Made by a program: the position numbers and the translations under genes. A model generated the notes under the pieces. The model was not told the origin of the DNA, did not search any database, and saw nothing but the letters and a program-made list of their open reading frames with translations. From assembly GCF_000218485.1 (NCBI RefSeq), contig NZ_AFPB01000036.1, positions 21,416 through 85,415 of the forward strand: DNA of 64,000 nucleotides. Direction: 5' to 3'. Origin of the DNA: Aquimarina agarivorans. GTDB lineage: Bacteria > Bacteroidota > Bacteroidia > Flavobacteriales > Flavobacteriaceae. Shown here piece after piece: positions 16,162-26,900 of the stretch. Position 1 is the stretch's first letter. Every line of letters starts with the position of its first letter.

Positions 16162-18249
16162 TCATTTTGGCCAGCATCTTTTTTTATCAAAAACAGGTAA
16201 AAACAAATCCTGAAGAAAAACAGCTTCACCGAAATATTTTTTTAAATTAAGATGTACACCACAATTAATTAGTGTTTTTAATGCTTTAATATATGGATTA
16301 TCCTCAGGGTCAAATTGATAAAGCTCAAGATTACTATAACCATAAATTCCTGCTGAAATGCTTGAAATGTCTTCCTTTTTGGTTAAAACTGTATAATTTT
16401 TTTCAGACGGCAAGGATAATAAATATTTTAAAAACCTTTTTTCATCGAATGCTTTTTTTTTGCTTAATTTTTCGGCTGTTATTAAATCTTCAGGTTGTAT
16501 TTCGCCCGAGAGAAGTTTTGTTACATATCTACCAAAACTACCTCCTATAAATTTGAATTTTGAACAACTCATTACGGTTATTAACTTAAATGAAAAGTAT
16601 TGTGCAACTATGGCTTTTTGATTGTCAGTAATTGAATGGTTTTTATCAACCACTGAGTTATAATCTTTAAAATAAGTGCTTCCCTCAATAAATTCAAGGC
16701 TGTGTCTCAAGTCGTAAATTTCAGTGATAAGAAACATCAAAACTACATCATAACGCTTATCAAAAGTTTCTTGCTGTTTCATTTGTCTCACAAGTTCTTT
16801 GTGAGTTTTAAATGCATATAATTCACTATATCCAGCATTAGATGACAATCTATTAAGCGAGTAGCTTAAACTATGTAGACAAACATCGTTATTATTTACA
16901 ACATACTGTAATATATATCTTTTTACCGCAGCTACCTTCTGTTTATCTTTACCAGTAATCGTAAACAGATACATCATTTCTGATTTTGTCTTTACCTCTG
17001 GCATACTGTAGTTTTCTATAATAATATGAGCATTGGTTCCTGTCATACCAAATGAACTTAACCCTGCAAGAAGTCTATCGCCTTCCCATGTTTTGTTTTC
17101 TCTTGTAATACTAATTTTATTATTCTTCTCTTCAGAAAAATTAGAATAAGCCGATTGGTAGTTGTACTGACCAAGTAATTGCCTACTCTGAAGTGCATAT
17201 ATAGTTCGAAGTAACCCCAGTAATCCGGAAAGTACTCCCAAATGACCAAACTGAGCTTTAGCAGAACTTATACTAAGGTTTTTATAACATGAATGATTAT
17301 TTCTAATTTTAGCTATACCTTCCAGTTCAATAGTATCTCCAACAATTGTTCCTGTACCCTGTCCTTCTATAAATTCAATATCTCCAGGAGAAATGGATGC
17401 ATTTTCGCAAGCTAATTTTATTACTTCTGCTTGAGAGTCTGCTTTAGGTACAGATATGTTTTTAGCAGCCATTTCTCCACGATTAAGAGCCCCTCCTTTA
17501 ATTATGGCGTAAATAGGATCATTGTCCTCAACAGCACGGTCAAAGGGCTTAACCAAAATACCTATGACTCCTTCTCCAAAAACAGTACCATCAGCATTTT
17601 TATCATAAGGAGCACAGTTAAAGGTTTTAGAATAGATAGGATGTTCTTCCACAGTCTTTTTCAACACAAAATCTATAACTTCACCACCTATAAAAGCAGC
17701 ATCACAATCGTTGTTCCTTAAACTCTGACATGCATAATATAATGCAGACAATGATGATGAACACGCTGTATCAATAGACATAACAGGTCCTTTCCATTTA
17801 AAAAAACTAGCAATTCTGGTACCTGCCATTGGCAGGTAAGAAGATTCCGAAGAGTTTCTATTAATTTTACGAAATAAGGAATGATATTCTGATTCCTGCT
17901 GTACCACAAAAGTTGCCACCCGTTTATTTTCCATATCTTTATTGCTATAACCTGCATTCATAACTGTTTTTACAGCAGCTTCAAGTAATAATCGGTTTCC
18001 CGGATACATTTTTTCGCCTTCATCCTTATCCAAAGCAAAAAATTCATAATCAAATAAATCTATCTGTTTTAGATAAGAGCCTTTCGCAATATCCTGATGA
18101 TCAAAATTTTTAGATATATCGAAAAATCTATTTTTAGGGAATTCAATACATGTAGTTTTATCTTTCTCTAAAAAAGAAAAGAATTCCGGTAAGGTTTCTA
18201 TTCCTCCTATATTAACAGAAGCACCAATAATGGCAACATCATTATTCAT
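16162..18249 (-). CDS. Terminal ketosynthase-like protein with KS and AT active sites damaged
   Basis: 695 residues. Residues 1-430 are a beta-ketoacyl synthase: active Cys163 in DTACSSS and His336 in AQFGHLG are present, but the first catalytic His of EAHGTGT is Gln297 (EGQGTGT). That loss is typical of non-elongating KS domains. Residues about 480-690 keep an acyltransferase outline: GGSFGRYVTKLLSG where active ATs read GHSxGEYxAxxxAG, and a final PVFDKKRCW linker. GQGSQ is absent and the domain is shortened. No ACP follows. It lies 10 bases after the last NRPS gene. It may be a dead module, a scaffold, or act in chain release. Confidence 0.8.
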   Translation of the reverse strand: MNNDVAIIGASVNIGGIETLPEFFSFLEKDKTTCIEFPKNRFFDISKNFDHQDIAKGSYLKQIDLFDYEFFALDKDEGEKMYPGNRLLLEAAVKTVMNAGYSNKDMENKRVATFVVQQESEYHSLFRKINRNSSESSYLPMAGTRIASFFKWKGPVMSIDTACSSSLSALYYACQSLRNNDCDAAFIGGEVIDFVLKKTVEEHPIYSKTFNCAPYDKNADGTVFGEGVIGILVKPFDRAVEDNDPIYAIIKGGALNRGEMAAKNISVPKADSQAEVIKLACENASISPGDIEFIEGQGTGTIVGDTIELEGIAKIRNNHSCYKNLSISSAKAQFGHLGVLSGLLGLLRTIYALQSRQLLGQYNYQSAYSNFSEEKNNKISITRENKTWEGDRLLAGLSSFGMTGTNAHIIIENYSMPEVKTKSEMMYLFTITGKDKQKVAAVKRYILQYVVNNNDVCLHSLSYSLNRLSSNAGYSELYAFKTHKELVRQMKQQETFDKRYDVVLMFLITEIYDLRHSLEFIEGSTYFKDYNSVVDKNHSITDNQKAIVAQYFSFKLITVMSCSKFKFIGGSFGRYVTKLLSGEIQPEDLITAEKLSKKKAFDEKRFLKYLLSLPSEKNYTVLTKKEDISSISAGIYGYSNLELYQFDPEDNPYIKALKTLINCGVHLNLKKYFGEAVFLQDLFLPVFDKKRCWPK

Positions 18250-18259
18250 TTTTAAAAAA

Positions 18260-21200
18260 CTAAAAGTTTAATATTTCCATTTCGTCGTCTGCATGCTCTT
18301 TACGATCAACATATTCGGTATTCTTAGCGTTTATTTTCCCTGCAATAAAATCAGACAGTTCAATAATGCTTGTATATTCGTAAAAAGTTGAAATATCAAA
18401 GTTCATACTGAATATGGACTTTAACCTATTATTAATTTCAATTATCATGATGGAGTTCCCTCCCAAACTGAAGAAATTATCATCAATTTTAACAGTATCT
18501 GTTTTCAGCAATTCGCCCCATATTTTCAGAATCTGTTGATCAATTTCATTGGGTGTTCTTAGTTCATCAACAATAAAACGCGGCTTATCTTTGGATAGCA
18601 TCACATCTAAAAACTTATAATCCTTTTTACCATTTATAGTTAACGGTATGCTGGGAAGCTCAACGATATGATTAGGAATCATATAAAATGAAAGTTTACT
18701 TTTTAAGTGGCGTTTAATTTCATGTGATTTCATTTTTTTATCAAGAACTACAAAGGCAATTATTTCTTTATTTTTTAATTCATTTTCCCTGACAATTAAT
18801 GCTGCATCTAAAATATTTTCATTTTCAATCAGCACATGTTCTATTTCTTTCAGTTCAACCCGGTATCCACGTATTTTTATTTGTAAATCCTTACGCCCTA
18901 TAAATTCAATATTTCCATCAGGAAGCCACCTGCACAAGTCACCTGTCTTATATATTTTTTCTTTACTAAGCGGAAAGTCTATAAATTTTTCACTGGTCAA
19001 AGCCTCATTATTCAAATAACCGCTCGTGACACCTTCTCCTGCGATACAAAGTTCTCCTACAGCTCCTAAAGGAACCAATATGTTTTCAGAGTTTACAATA
19101 AATACCCGTGTTTGTGGTATGGGTTTTCCTATGATGTTTCTTTCAAAGCTGCTTAGGTTTTTATTTACAACAGCATCTATTGTTGTTTCTGTAGGGCCAA
19201 AATGATTATTCACCTTAACTTCTGGTAGTATTTGTTTTATTCTTTGAACCAATGTATTGTTAAGAGATTCTCCACCAATACATATATGAGTCAGTCCTTT
19301 TAACATTTTGGCAGTAGCGACATCTTGAAAAATAAGTTGTATAAAACCCGGAGTTCCTTGCAAAACATTTACTTTGTATTTTTTGATTGCTGTAGTTAAA
19401 TCGTAATGTGAATCGTTCTGTGCCTTTGTAGGAATAAGAATACTTCCACCATTTAGCAAAGGCAAAAAGAACTCAAGCAAACATACATCAAACGCAGCAT
19501 TTGTAGTATTTACAGTTACTATTTTACTTCTTTTATTTAATAGTTTAACCTCTGTCTGAATTCTGGAAGCTATATTCTTGTTAGTAATAATACTTCCTTT
19601 CGGTTTCCCTGTTGTCCCGGAGGTATAAATAATGGTAAAAGGACTGTCTTCTGCTATGCTGATTTTTATATTTTTACCGGAATATTGATTCTCCCCCTTA
19701 ACAAAGCTGCGGTAAAGTTTTTCGTCAATCAACAGTTGGGCATTTGTATCTTCTAAAATATAATTCAGCCGGTCTTCTGGTGCATTTATATCTGCCGTTA
19801 CATAAGCCGCTCCCATTTTGGCTGATGCCAAAACGGATATCAACAGTTTTTCTGTCTTTTCCATATGAATAACCAGCAAATCTTTAGCTGTTATCTTATG
19901 CTTCTTTTTTAAATAAGCTGCAAATTGATTTGCTTTTTTATTCAGTTGAGCGTATGTTAACTCTTTTGTATTATATACAACTGCTCTCTGATCGGGAAAC
20001 GCTTTTACCGTAGTTTCAAATAGGTCTTTAAGTGCTTTATATTTTTTAGATACTATGGGTTTATTAAACTCATGTAAAAGAATATTTTTTTCTTTTTGAG
20101 TAACTGTTTCTAGCTTGTTAATCTCCAAATTGGTATTGCTACCTATCGATTTTATTAAAAATAAAAAGTTGTCTGCCATTCGCGCAATTGTTTCGCTGGA
20201 GAACAAATCTGTATCATATTCTACTTCAAGCTGTAAACCACTATTACTTTTTACAAAACTAAATGTAAGATCGAGCAGACTGTAATCTCTTTCTTCTTCG
20301 GTATACGAAACAGTTTGAGTACCATTAAAGTTCAAAACTTCTTTTTTATCTTCATCTAAATCCTGAAAAGCAATCATTACATCAAACAAGGCATTTCTAC
20401 TGGTATCTCTTTCGATATTTATATGGTCGAGCAACTCATCTATCGGATACATTTGATGCGCATAGCCTGCCAGCATGTTTTGTTTCACAATATTAAGTAC
20501 ATCAATAAAGCTGTTCTTCTCTTCGAATTGTGTTCTTAAAGCAATTGTATTTACATAAAATCCTACTTGATTATTTAAATCGACATGATCCCTTCCGGCA
20601 ACAGGTACACCAAGAATTATATCATTTTGACCAGAATATTTATACAGAAAAATATTTAGTACGGCTGTTAGCCCCATAAAAAGAGTAGCTTCTTCTTCTT
20701 TCAGAACAGGGTGAAGCCATTCCAACAAGTTATTTTCTATTTTAAATACCTCAGAATACCCTTTGTATGATTTTATCTTAGGCCTTGAAAAGTCGGCAGG
20801 TAAATCGAGTAGCGGAAATGTATTGTTAAACTGTGCTTTCCAAAAAGCAAGGTCTGCTTCTCCCTGAGGGCTCTTTAGGGTATTTTGCTGCCAATTCGCG
20901 TAATCTTTATACTGCAATTCTAAAGCAGGAAGGTTAGGTTCTTCATTTTGGTGTATTGCGTTATAAAATAACTTTAATTCATTTTCCAAAATATCGATAG
21001 ACCATCCGTCAGCTGCAATATGATGTATAACATATTGTAATATCCATTGTTCTTCTTTTACCTGTATCAGCTGAGCCCTTATCATTAAATCAGAAGATAA
21101 ATCGAATATTCTATTCGTAAAATCACCTATAATTTTAGCGGTATTATTTTTCTTATTTACAATGTTATGACATTCAACGGAAAACCGAACTGAATCTTCT

Positions 21201-23821
21201 GCCTGAATTGTCTGGCGTAAAGTTCCATCGATATCTTCTGAAAAATTGGTTCTAAGGCTTTCATGGCGCAAAATACAGCTAACAAAGGCTTTATCTAATA
21301 TTTCGGCATGTAACTTACCGTTTATCTGTTTTATATTTGATATATTGTAGGCTCTATTTACATTTGGAAAACGGCATAATACCCATAATCTTCTCTGGGA
21401 AGAAGAAAGTATATAATTTGCTGCCGGCTTCACCGGTTCAACTGATTTAAAGGCTAATTTTTCAGAATTTTCAACAAGCTTTGCCTGTTTTTCTATACTA
21501 GGATTTATGTACAGATCTTTCAACTCTATCTGTATGTTAAAACTCTTTTTCAATTCACCGAGTAACCGTGCAATGGTTAGACTGTGACCACCCATCCTGA
21601 AGAAATTTTCCTTCACAGAAATTTTGTTCTTTTCACCGAGCAGTACTGCCCATATTGCAGCTATTTTCTTTTCAGTCTCACTTTTCGGCAAAACTATATT
21701 TTCAGCTACTGTAAATAAATCTGTCTTTCTCAGTTCCTTCTCATCTACCTTTCCATTAATAGTCATTGGAAGTTGTTCTATAAATGTATAACGAGATGGT
21801 AACATATATGACGGAAGAAAATCACTTACTGTTTCTTCGATACTTGTTGCATCTATCTCTTTACGGGCTTCTATAAAAGCTATAATCTCATTTACCTGAA
21901 ATTTATTTCTTACAACCAGTATATGTGCAAGATTAACTCCGTTACATTTTTCAATGTTTTCCTTTATCTCTCCCAATTCGATGCGATAGCCTCTTACCTT
22001 AACCTGTTTGTCTGAGCGTCCTATGAATTCCAGTTTTCCCTGATTATTCCATCTTACCAAATCACCAGTTTTGTAAAGTCGCTGTGTTTTATTAAACGGG
22101 CTTAAAATAAAGCTCTTTCCAGTAAGCTCTTCATTATTCAAATACCCTCTTCCCACAGATGCCCCACCAATATAGAGCTCTCCAACAGCTCCCGGTGGCT
22201 GGAGGTCCAGGTGCTCATTAAGTACAAAACTCTCTGTATTAAAAATAGGACGGCCTATATTTAACAGTTCTCCTTCTTTTATTTCTACTTTTTCAATTGA
22301 TGTTATTACAGAAGCTTCGGACGGCCCGTATGCATTATAAATATTACAGATACCTTTCCAATCTTTGATCATTTCCATATTCCAGGATTCTCCTCCGATT
22401 ACCAGTGAGGTAATATTTTTAAAATCATCAGGGTTTAGATTTGGGATCAAAATAGGTGGAATCAATGCATGTGTTATATTCTTCGTTTTAATAAATGAAG
22501 ACAATGCTTCGGGAATTGTTCTGATCTCTTCAGGGACAATAACCAGTGTACTTCCCGATGTCAGTGCATTTACCCATTCGAAAACAGAGGCATCAAAACT
22601 TATAGATGCAAACTGAAGGATCCGGGAATTGGATGTGATATTTAGAACATGACGGTTGGAAAGTAATAAGTTCTGCACATTCCTATGCTCTATCAAACAT
22701 CCTTTTGGTAGCCCTGAAGAGCCCGAGGTATAGATTGAGTATGCCAAATCAGCCGGAAGCGTATCTACTTTTATATTAGTTTCCAGTTGTTTTTGTATTG
22801 CTACAGTAACTTCCTCATTTTTAATATTAATTAATTGATAATCTTTAAAAGCCTCTTCATCAGAAGAGCTATCTGATATAATAAAATCTGCTTTCGAATT
22901 TTGCAGAATATGCTTCATTCGTCCTTCAGGCATCCCTGAATCAACTGGCAAATAAACACCTCCTACCTTTAGCACAGCTAAAATACATAAAAATGTTTCT
23001 GCCGACCTTTGTGTACGAATGATAACAAAATCTCCTTTTTTAACTCCCAAATCAATAAGATAATGTGCTATTTTGTTGGCTTTCCTATTTAACTCCTGAT
23101 AAGAGATTTTCGTGTTAAGGTATTCCAGTGCGACTGCATCGGGATTCTTTACTACTTGTTCTTCAAAAGATGTATGTACACAGATATTGTCAACAGCTTG
23201 TTCCTTCCCTTTGCTTAATGATAATACCTTTTCTTTTAATCCTGAAGAAGAAAAATCCAGCCTTTTAACAGGTTTATCAGGATTATCAACAATACTTTCC
23301 AACACATTTACGTACGATTCGGCAATTCTATGAATGGTCTTACTTTCGAAAAGGTTTGTATCATATTCCCATTCGACTAAGATATCTTCTTCTTTTTGAC
23401 TCATGTATAGTGTTAAATCAAACTTAGAAGAATAGTATGCTTTTTTTACCTTTTTAATTTCTACTTCATCGGAAAAAGCTCTAGATGCTTCCTTACTATT
23501 CTCGAGAGCAAACATGATTTGAAATACAGGTGAATGTCCCAGTTCTCTTTCAGGATTAATATCTTCTACAAGAAGATTAAAAGGGTAGTCCTGATATTCG
23601 AATGCCTGCATAATCTCTTCTTTATTTTGTTGCATGAATGATAGAAATGAGGCGTCATCATTTACCTTATTTCTTAAAACCAGCGTATTTACAAACATTC
23701 CTATCAATCCTTGGACTTCCTTTAAGGAACGGTTGGCAACTGGTGTTCCCATTAAAATATCCTTCTTATTGCTCCATCTTCTCAGTAATACTGCGAAAGC
23801 ACTCTGCAAAGTGATAAACAT
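18260..23821 (-). CDS. NRPS, second part: (C)-A-PCP-C-A-PCP
   Basis: 1853 residues. It begins in the middle of a condensation domain (C-terminal half, 1-190). Then follow A (about 215-700), PCP (GGHSL), a complete C domain with HHIAADGWS (intact HHxxxDG), a second A domain (TSGTTGKPKG, FGPTETT, YKTGDLCRW) and a final PCP (FFSLGGNSI). There is no thioesterase or reductase at the end. The apparent start is false: a single-base frameshift in a five-base run at 24017-24021 separates it from the upstream part. By-eye specificity residues are DAFAVGAVI for the first A and DVLQCGHID for the second; I recognise neither. Confidence 0.85.
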   Translation of the reverse strand: MFITLQSAFAVLLRRWSNKKDILMGTPVANRSLKEVQGLIGMFVNTLVLRNKVNDDASFLSFMQQNKEEIMQAFEYQDYPFNLLVEDINPERELGHSPVFQIMFALENSKEASRAFSDEVEIKKVKKAYYSSKFDLTLYMSQKEEDILVEWEYDTNLFESKTIHRIAESYVNVLESIVDNPDKPVKRLDFSSSGLKEKVLSLSKGKEQAVDNICVHTSFEEQVVKNPDAVALEYLNTKISYQELNRKANKIAHYLIDLGVKKGDFVIIRTQRSAETFLCILAVLKVGGVYLPVDSGMPEGRMKHILQNSKADFIISDSSSDEEAFKDYQLINIKNEEVTVAIQKQLETNIKVDTLPADLAYSIYTSGSSGLPKGCLIEHRNVQNLLLSNRHVLNITSNSRILQFASISFDASVFEWVNALTSGSTLVIVPEEIRTIPEALSSFIKTKNITHALIPPILIPNLNPDDFKNITSLVIGGESWNMEMIKDWKGICNIYNAYGPSEASVITSIEKVEIKEGELLNIGRPIFNTESFVLNEHLDLQPPGAVGELYIGGASVGRGYLNNEELTGKSFILSPFNKTQRLYKTGDLVRWNNQGKLEFIGRSDKQVKVRGYRIELGEIKENIEKCNGVNLAHILVVRNKFQVNEIIAFIEARKEIDATSIEETVSDFLPSYMLPSRYTFIEQLPMTINGKVDEKELRKTDLFTVAENIVLPKSETEKKIAAIWAVLLGEKNKISVKENFFRMGGHSLTIARLLGELKKSFNIQIELKDLYINPSIEKQAKLVENSEKLAFKSVEPVKPAANYILSSSQRRLWVLCRFPNVNRAYNISNIKQINGKLHAEILDKAFVSCILRHESLRTNFSEDIDGTLRQTIQAEDSVRFSVECHNIVNKKNNTAKIIGDFTNRIFDLSSDLMIRAQLIQVKEEQWILQYVIHHIAADGWSIDILENELKLFYNAIHQNEEPNLPALELQYKDYANWQQNTLKSPQGEADLAFWKAQFNNTFPLLDLPADFSRPKIKSYKGYSEVFKIENNLLEWLHPVLKEEEATLFMGLTAVLNIFLYKYSGQNDIILGVPVAGRDHVDLNNQVGFYVNTIALRTQFEEKNSFIDVLNIVKQNMLAGYAHQMYPIDELLDHINIERDTSRNALFDVMIAFQDLDEDKKEVLNFNGTQTVSYTEEERDYSLLDLTFSFVKSNSGLQLEVEYDTDLFSSETIARMADNFLFLIKSIGSNTNLEINKLETVTQKEKNILLHEFNKPIVSKKYKALKDLFETTVKAFPDQRAVVYNTKELTYAQLNKKANQFAAYLKKKHKITAKDLLVIHMEKTEKLLISVLASAKMGAAYVTADINAPEDRLNYILEDTNAQLLIDEKLYRSFVKGENQYSGKNIKISIAEDSPFTIIYTSGTTGKPKGSIITNKNIASRIQTEVKLLNKRSKIVTVNTTNAAFDVCLLEFFLPLLNGGSILIPTKAQNDSHYDLTTAIKKYKVNVLQGTPGFIQLIFQDVATAKMLKGLTHICIGGESLNNTLVQRIKQILPEVKVNNHFGPTETTIDAVVNKNLSSFERNIIGKPIPQTRVFIVNSENILVPLGAVGELCIAGEGVTSGYLNNEALTSEKFIDFPLSKEKIYKTGDLCRWLPDGNIEFIGRKDLQIKIRGYRVELKEIEHVLIENENILDAALIVRENELKNKEIIAFVVLDKKMKSHEIKRHLKSKLSFYMIPNHIVELPSIPLTINGKKDYKFLDVMLSKDKPRFIVDELRTPNEIDQQILKIWGELLKTDTVKIDDNFFSLGGNSIMIIEINNRLKSIFSMNFDISTFYEYTSIIELSDFIAGKINAKNTEYVDRKEHADDEMEILNF

Positions 23822-23931
23822 TGTAACTCCGTACTTTTTATTAAATCTTAAGATTTTATCATAAAGATCCTTTCCAATGTTATGTTTAAATGCAATTCCC
23901 TCATATGATTTGATCTTTGGCCTTGGATGAT

Positions 23932-26900
23932 CTAATGGTAAATTATGCAGCAGCGGAATATCTTTGAGCCTGTCAATCCAAAACTCTTTTTGTTCTTCCA
24001 GATGGGTATCTGTAAGTTTTTCCTTTGCCAGACTGCGTAGTCAGCATACTGGACAGGTAGTTTTTCCAGTGTGTTTTTACTACCATAGGTAAATCTTTCA
24101 TAAGCAGCCCTTAGTTCATTCATAAAGATATTCATCGACCATCCATCTATTGCTATATGTGGTATTGCAAGTAACAGAAACGATCTGGTATCGGATACTT
24201 GAAGCAATCTTGCTCTTAGCATGTATCCTTCATTTAAGTTGAAAGTAGTTCTGAATACTTTTTTCTGATGTTCCTTCAAAAAACTTTCGGAAAATGCACT
24301 TTCACTGCAGCTTACAGTTTCAAGCAATTCAGCCGGCTTATTAAGCAAAATAGAAACAGGAGTATTACCTGCACCGGTTTTAATAACTGTTCTCAATATC
24401 TGATGCCTTTCGACAATATTGCATAAGGCTCTGTTTAATGCTTTGCCATCAATTTTTCCTGTTAATTCAAAAAGTTCAGTAACATTATATACGCTTTTGT
24501 CTGCTATTACTTTATCCAGCAACCAAAAGCTTTCCTGTTGAAAAGAAAGTGTTCTTTCCTGTTTGTTTTCAGAATATACTGGAATAATTCCAGATTTATT
24601 TTCCTGTTTATTCTCGCCTTCTAAAAACTGAGCCAACAAGGCTATATTTGAATATTTAAATATTTCTGTTAAATTTAATTTTCTCCCTAAAATTGTTTGA
24701 ATTTTTGCTATGATTTTCGTGGCAATCAGTGAATGTCCGCCTATAAAAAAGAAGTCATCATAAATTCCTATTTTTTCAAGCTGTAATGCATCCTGCCAAA
24801 TCATGCAAAGTACCTTTTCCATATCTTTTACAGGAGGCACATAATCACTTTTGATAACTGCATTTGTATCGGGTAGTTTTTTAAAATCAACTTTCCCGTT
24901 AAGGTTCATGGGAATTTCATCTATATAAATAACAGAAGAAGGCAGCATATTTACGGGAAGATATAATTTCATTTTTTGAAAGAGTTCACTTTCGGTAACA
25001 GTAACATCTTTATTCAGGACAAGATATGCTACAAGTGAACTAATATTATCGGCATCAGTTTTTGAAACCACAATACATTCGTTCACCTCATCCATCTTAT
25101 TAATTAGTGCCTTTACTTCTCCCAATTCAATCCGAACTCCTCTGATTTGAACTTGATTATCTGATCTCCCGATATATTCCAGTACTCCGTTTGGTAACCA
25201 TCTGACAATATCACCGGTTCTGTATAATTTACCAGTACTCAATTCAGGTACTTTAATAAACTTTTGCTTTGTTAATTCTTCGTTATTATGATATCCTTCA
25301 GATACTCCTATCCCTCCCAGTACAAGCTCACCTTTGGTCCCTACAGGCACCTGCTGTAAAAGATTATTTACCACATATGCTTCCACATTATCAAGTGTTC
25401 TTCCTATAACAGGTTTTTCATGATCGTTCATTACGCTTATATGACTCACTACAGAGCATTCTGTAGGTCCATATACATTAAAAGCTACAGTATTGTACTG
25501 CTTACAGTAATTTTTTATTTCCTCAAGTAAGCTTTGCCCTGTTGCTTCCCCCCCGATTACTAAATTAGGAGCTGAAGTTATATTACCCGAAGAAAGTCCA
25601 GGTAAAAGAAACTGTAGTTGGGAAGGGGTAACATCAACAACTTTTACATCCAGGCTGTTCAAATACTGCCAGAATTCTTCAGGAGATTTTTCTTTAACAT
25701 CTTCAAGTAATACTAATGTTCTTCCCTGATAAAATTGTGTAATTGCATTTAATGAGCCGTCGAAGGTAAAGGTAGAGTTCCATCCCCAATTCTGATCTAT
25801 ATCAATCTGTTCTTGTTCAAAAAATACTGAAAAATTATGTGCAAGATTTAAGATTCCTTTATGTGCAATTCTAACTCCTTTCGGCTTTCCTGTTGTTCCG
25901 GAAGTATACATTACATAAATTAAATCTTCCCTATTAATCTCCAATTCCAAATTATTTTTACTGTTTTTTTCCAGTGCTTTCAATTGTGATAGATCGTCGA
26001 GAATAATTTTTTGTAAATCATCAACAGGAAATTTTGAGGCGTATGCCGCTATGGTAATAACCGATCTTATATTTGCATCAGCAGTTAGTTGTGAAACTCT
26101 TGAATCAGGAAATTCAGGATTAATAGGTACATAAGCCAATCCGGCTTTCATAACAGATAGTATACTTATAATTTGATTAAAAGACCTATCGAGGCAAATT
26201 CCTACTAAATCTCCTTTTTGATAGCCTTCATTATAAAATTTTCTGGAAAGCTGATTCGCTTTCTCATTTACTTCATTAAAATTCAGCTTATTATCACCCT
26301 GAATTAAGGCAAATTTATCAGGTTTTACACTTGCATAGTATTCAAATAATTCATGGAAGGCATTTATATTTTCAAATGCTTTAACTTGCTTGCCCTGCCA
26401 CATTTCCATCTGTAAAGTATCACTTTCAATACAATTGGCCAATGATGAAATGCTGGCTTTAGGGTCTTTTATAATTTCATATAAAATATCTTCGTAATAC
26501 ATGCAAAACCTTTCAATTGTTTTAACGGTAAAAAGATCGGTATTATATTCGAGGGTCATACTTAACTCGCCATTTACCTCCATAAGGTTTGGCACAAGGT
26601 CGAGTTTTACATGTTCTTGTTTAAATACCTCCCAACTGACAGAAGCTCCGTCCATTTTCGGAAGTGTTAACCGGTCCCAGTTAAAAGCTACAGAGAAAAA
26701 AGGAAATCTACTTATATCTCTATCTTTTAGTCCTTTTTGAATTAGCTGGCTAAAAGGATAGTCTTGATTTTCATAAGCATTAAACAGCTTATATTTTACC
26801 CTTGATAAGAAGTCCAGTATATTTTCTTCTGGTTTTATTTCACATAAAATCGGATAAATATTTGCACAAAAGCCAATCATCAGGTCACTGTTTGGTATTG

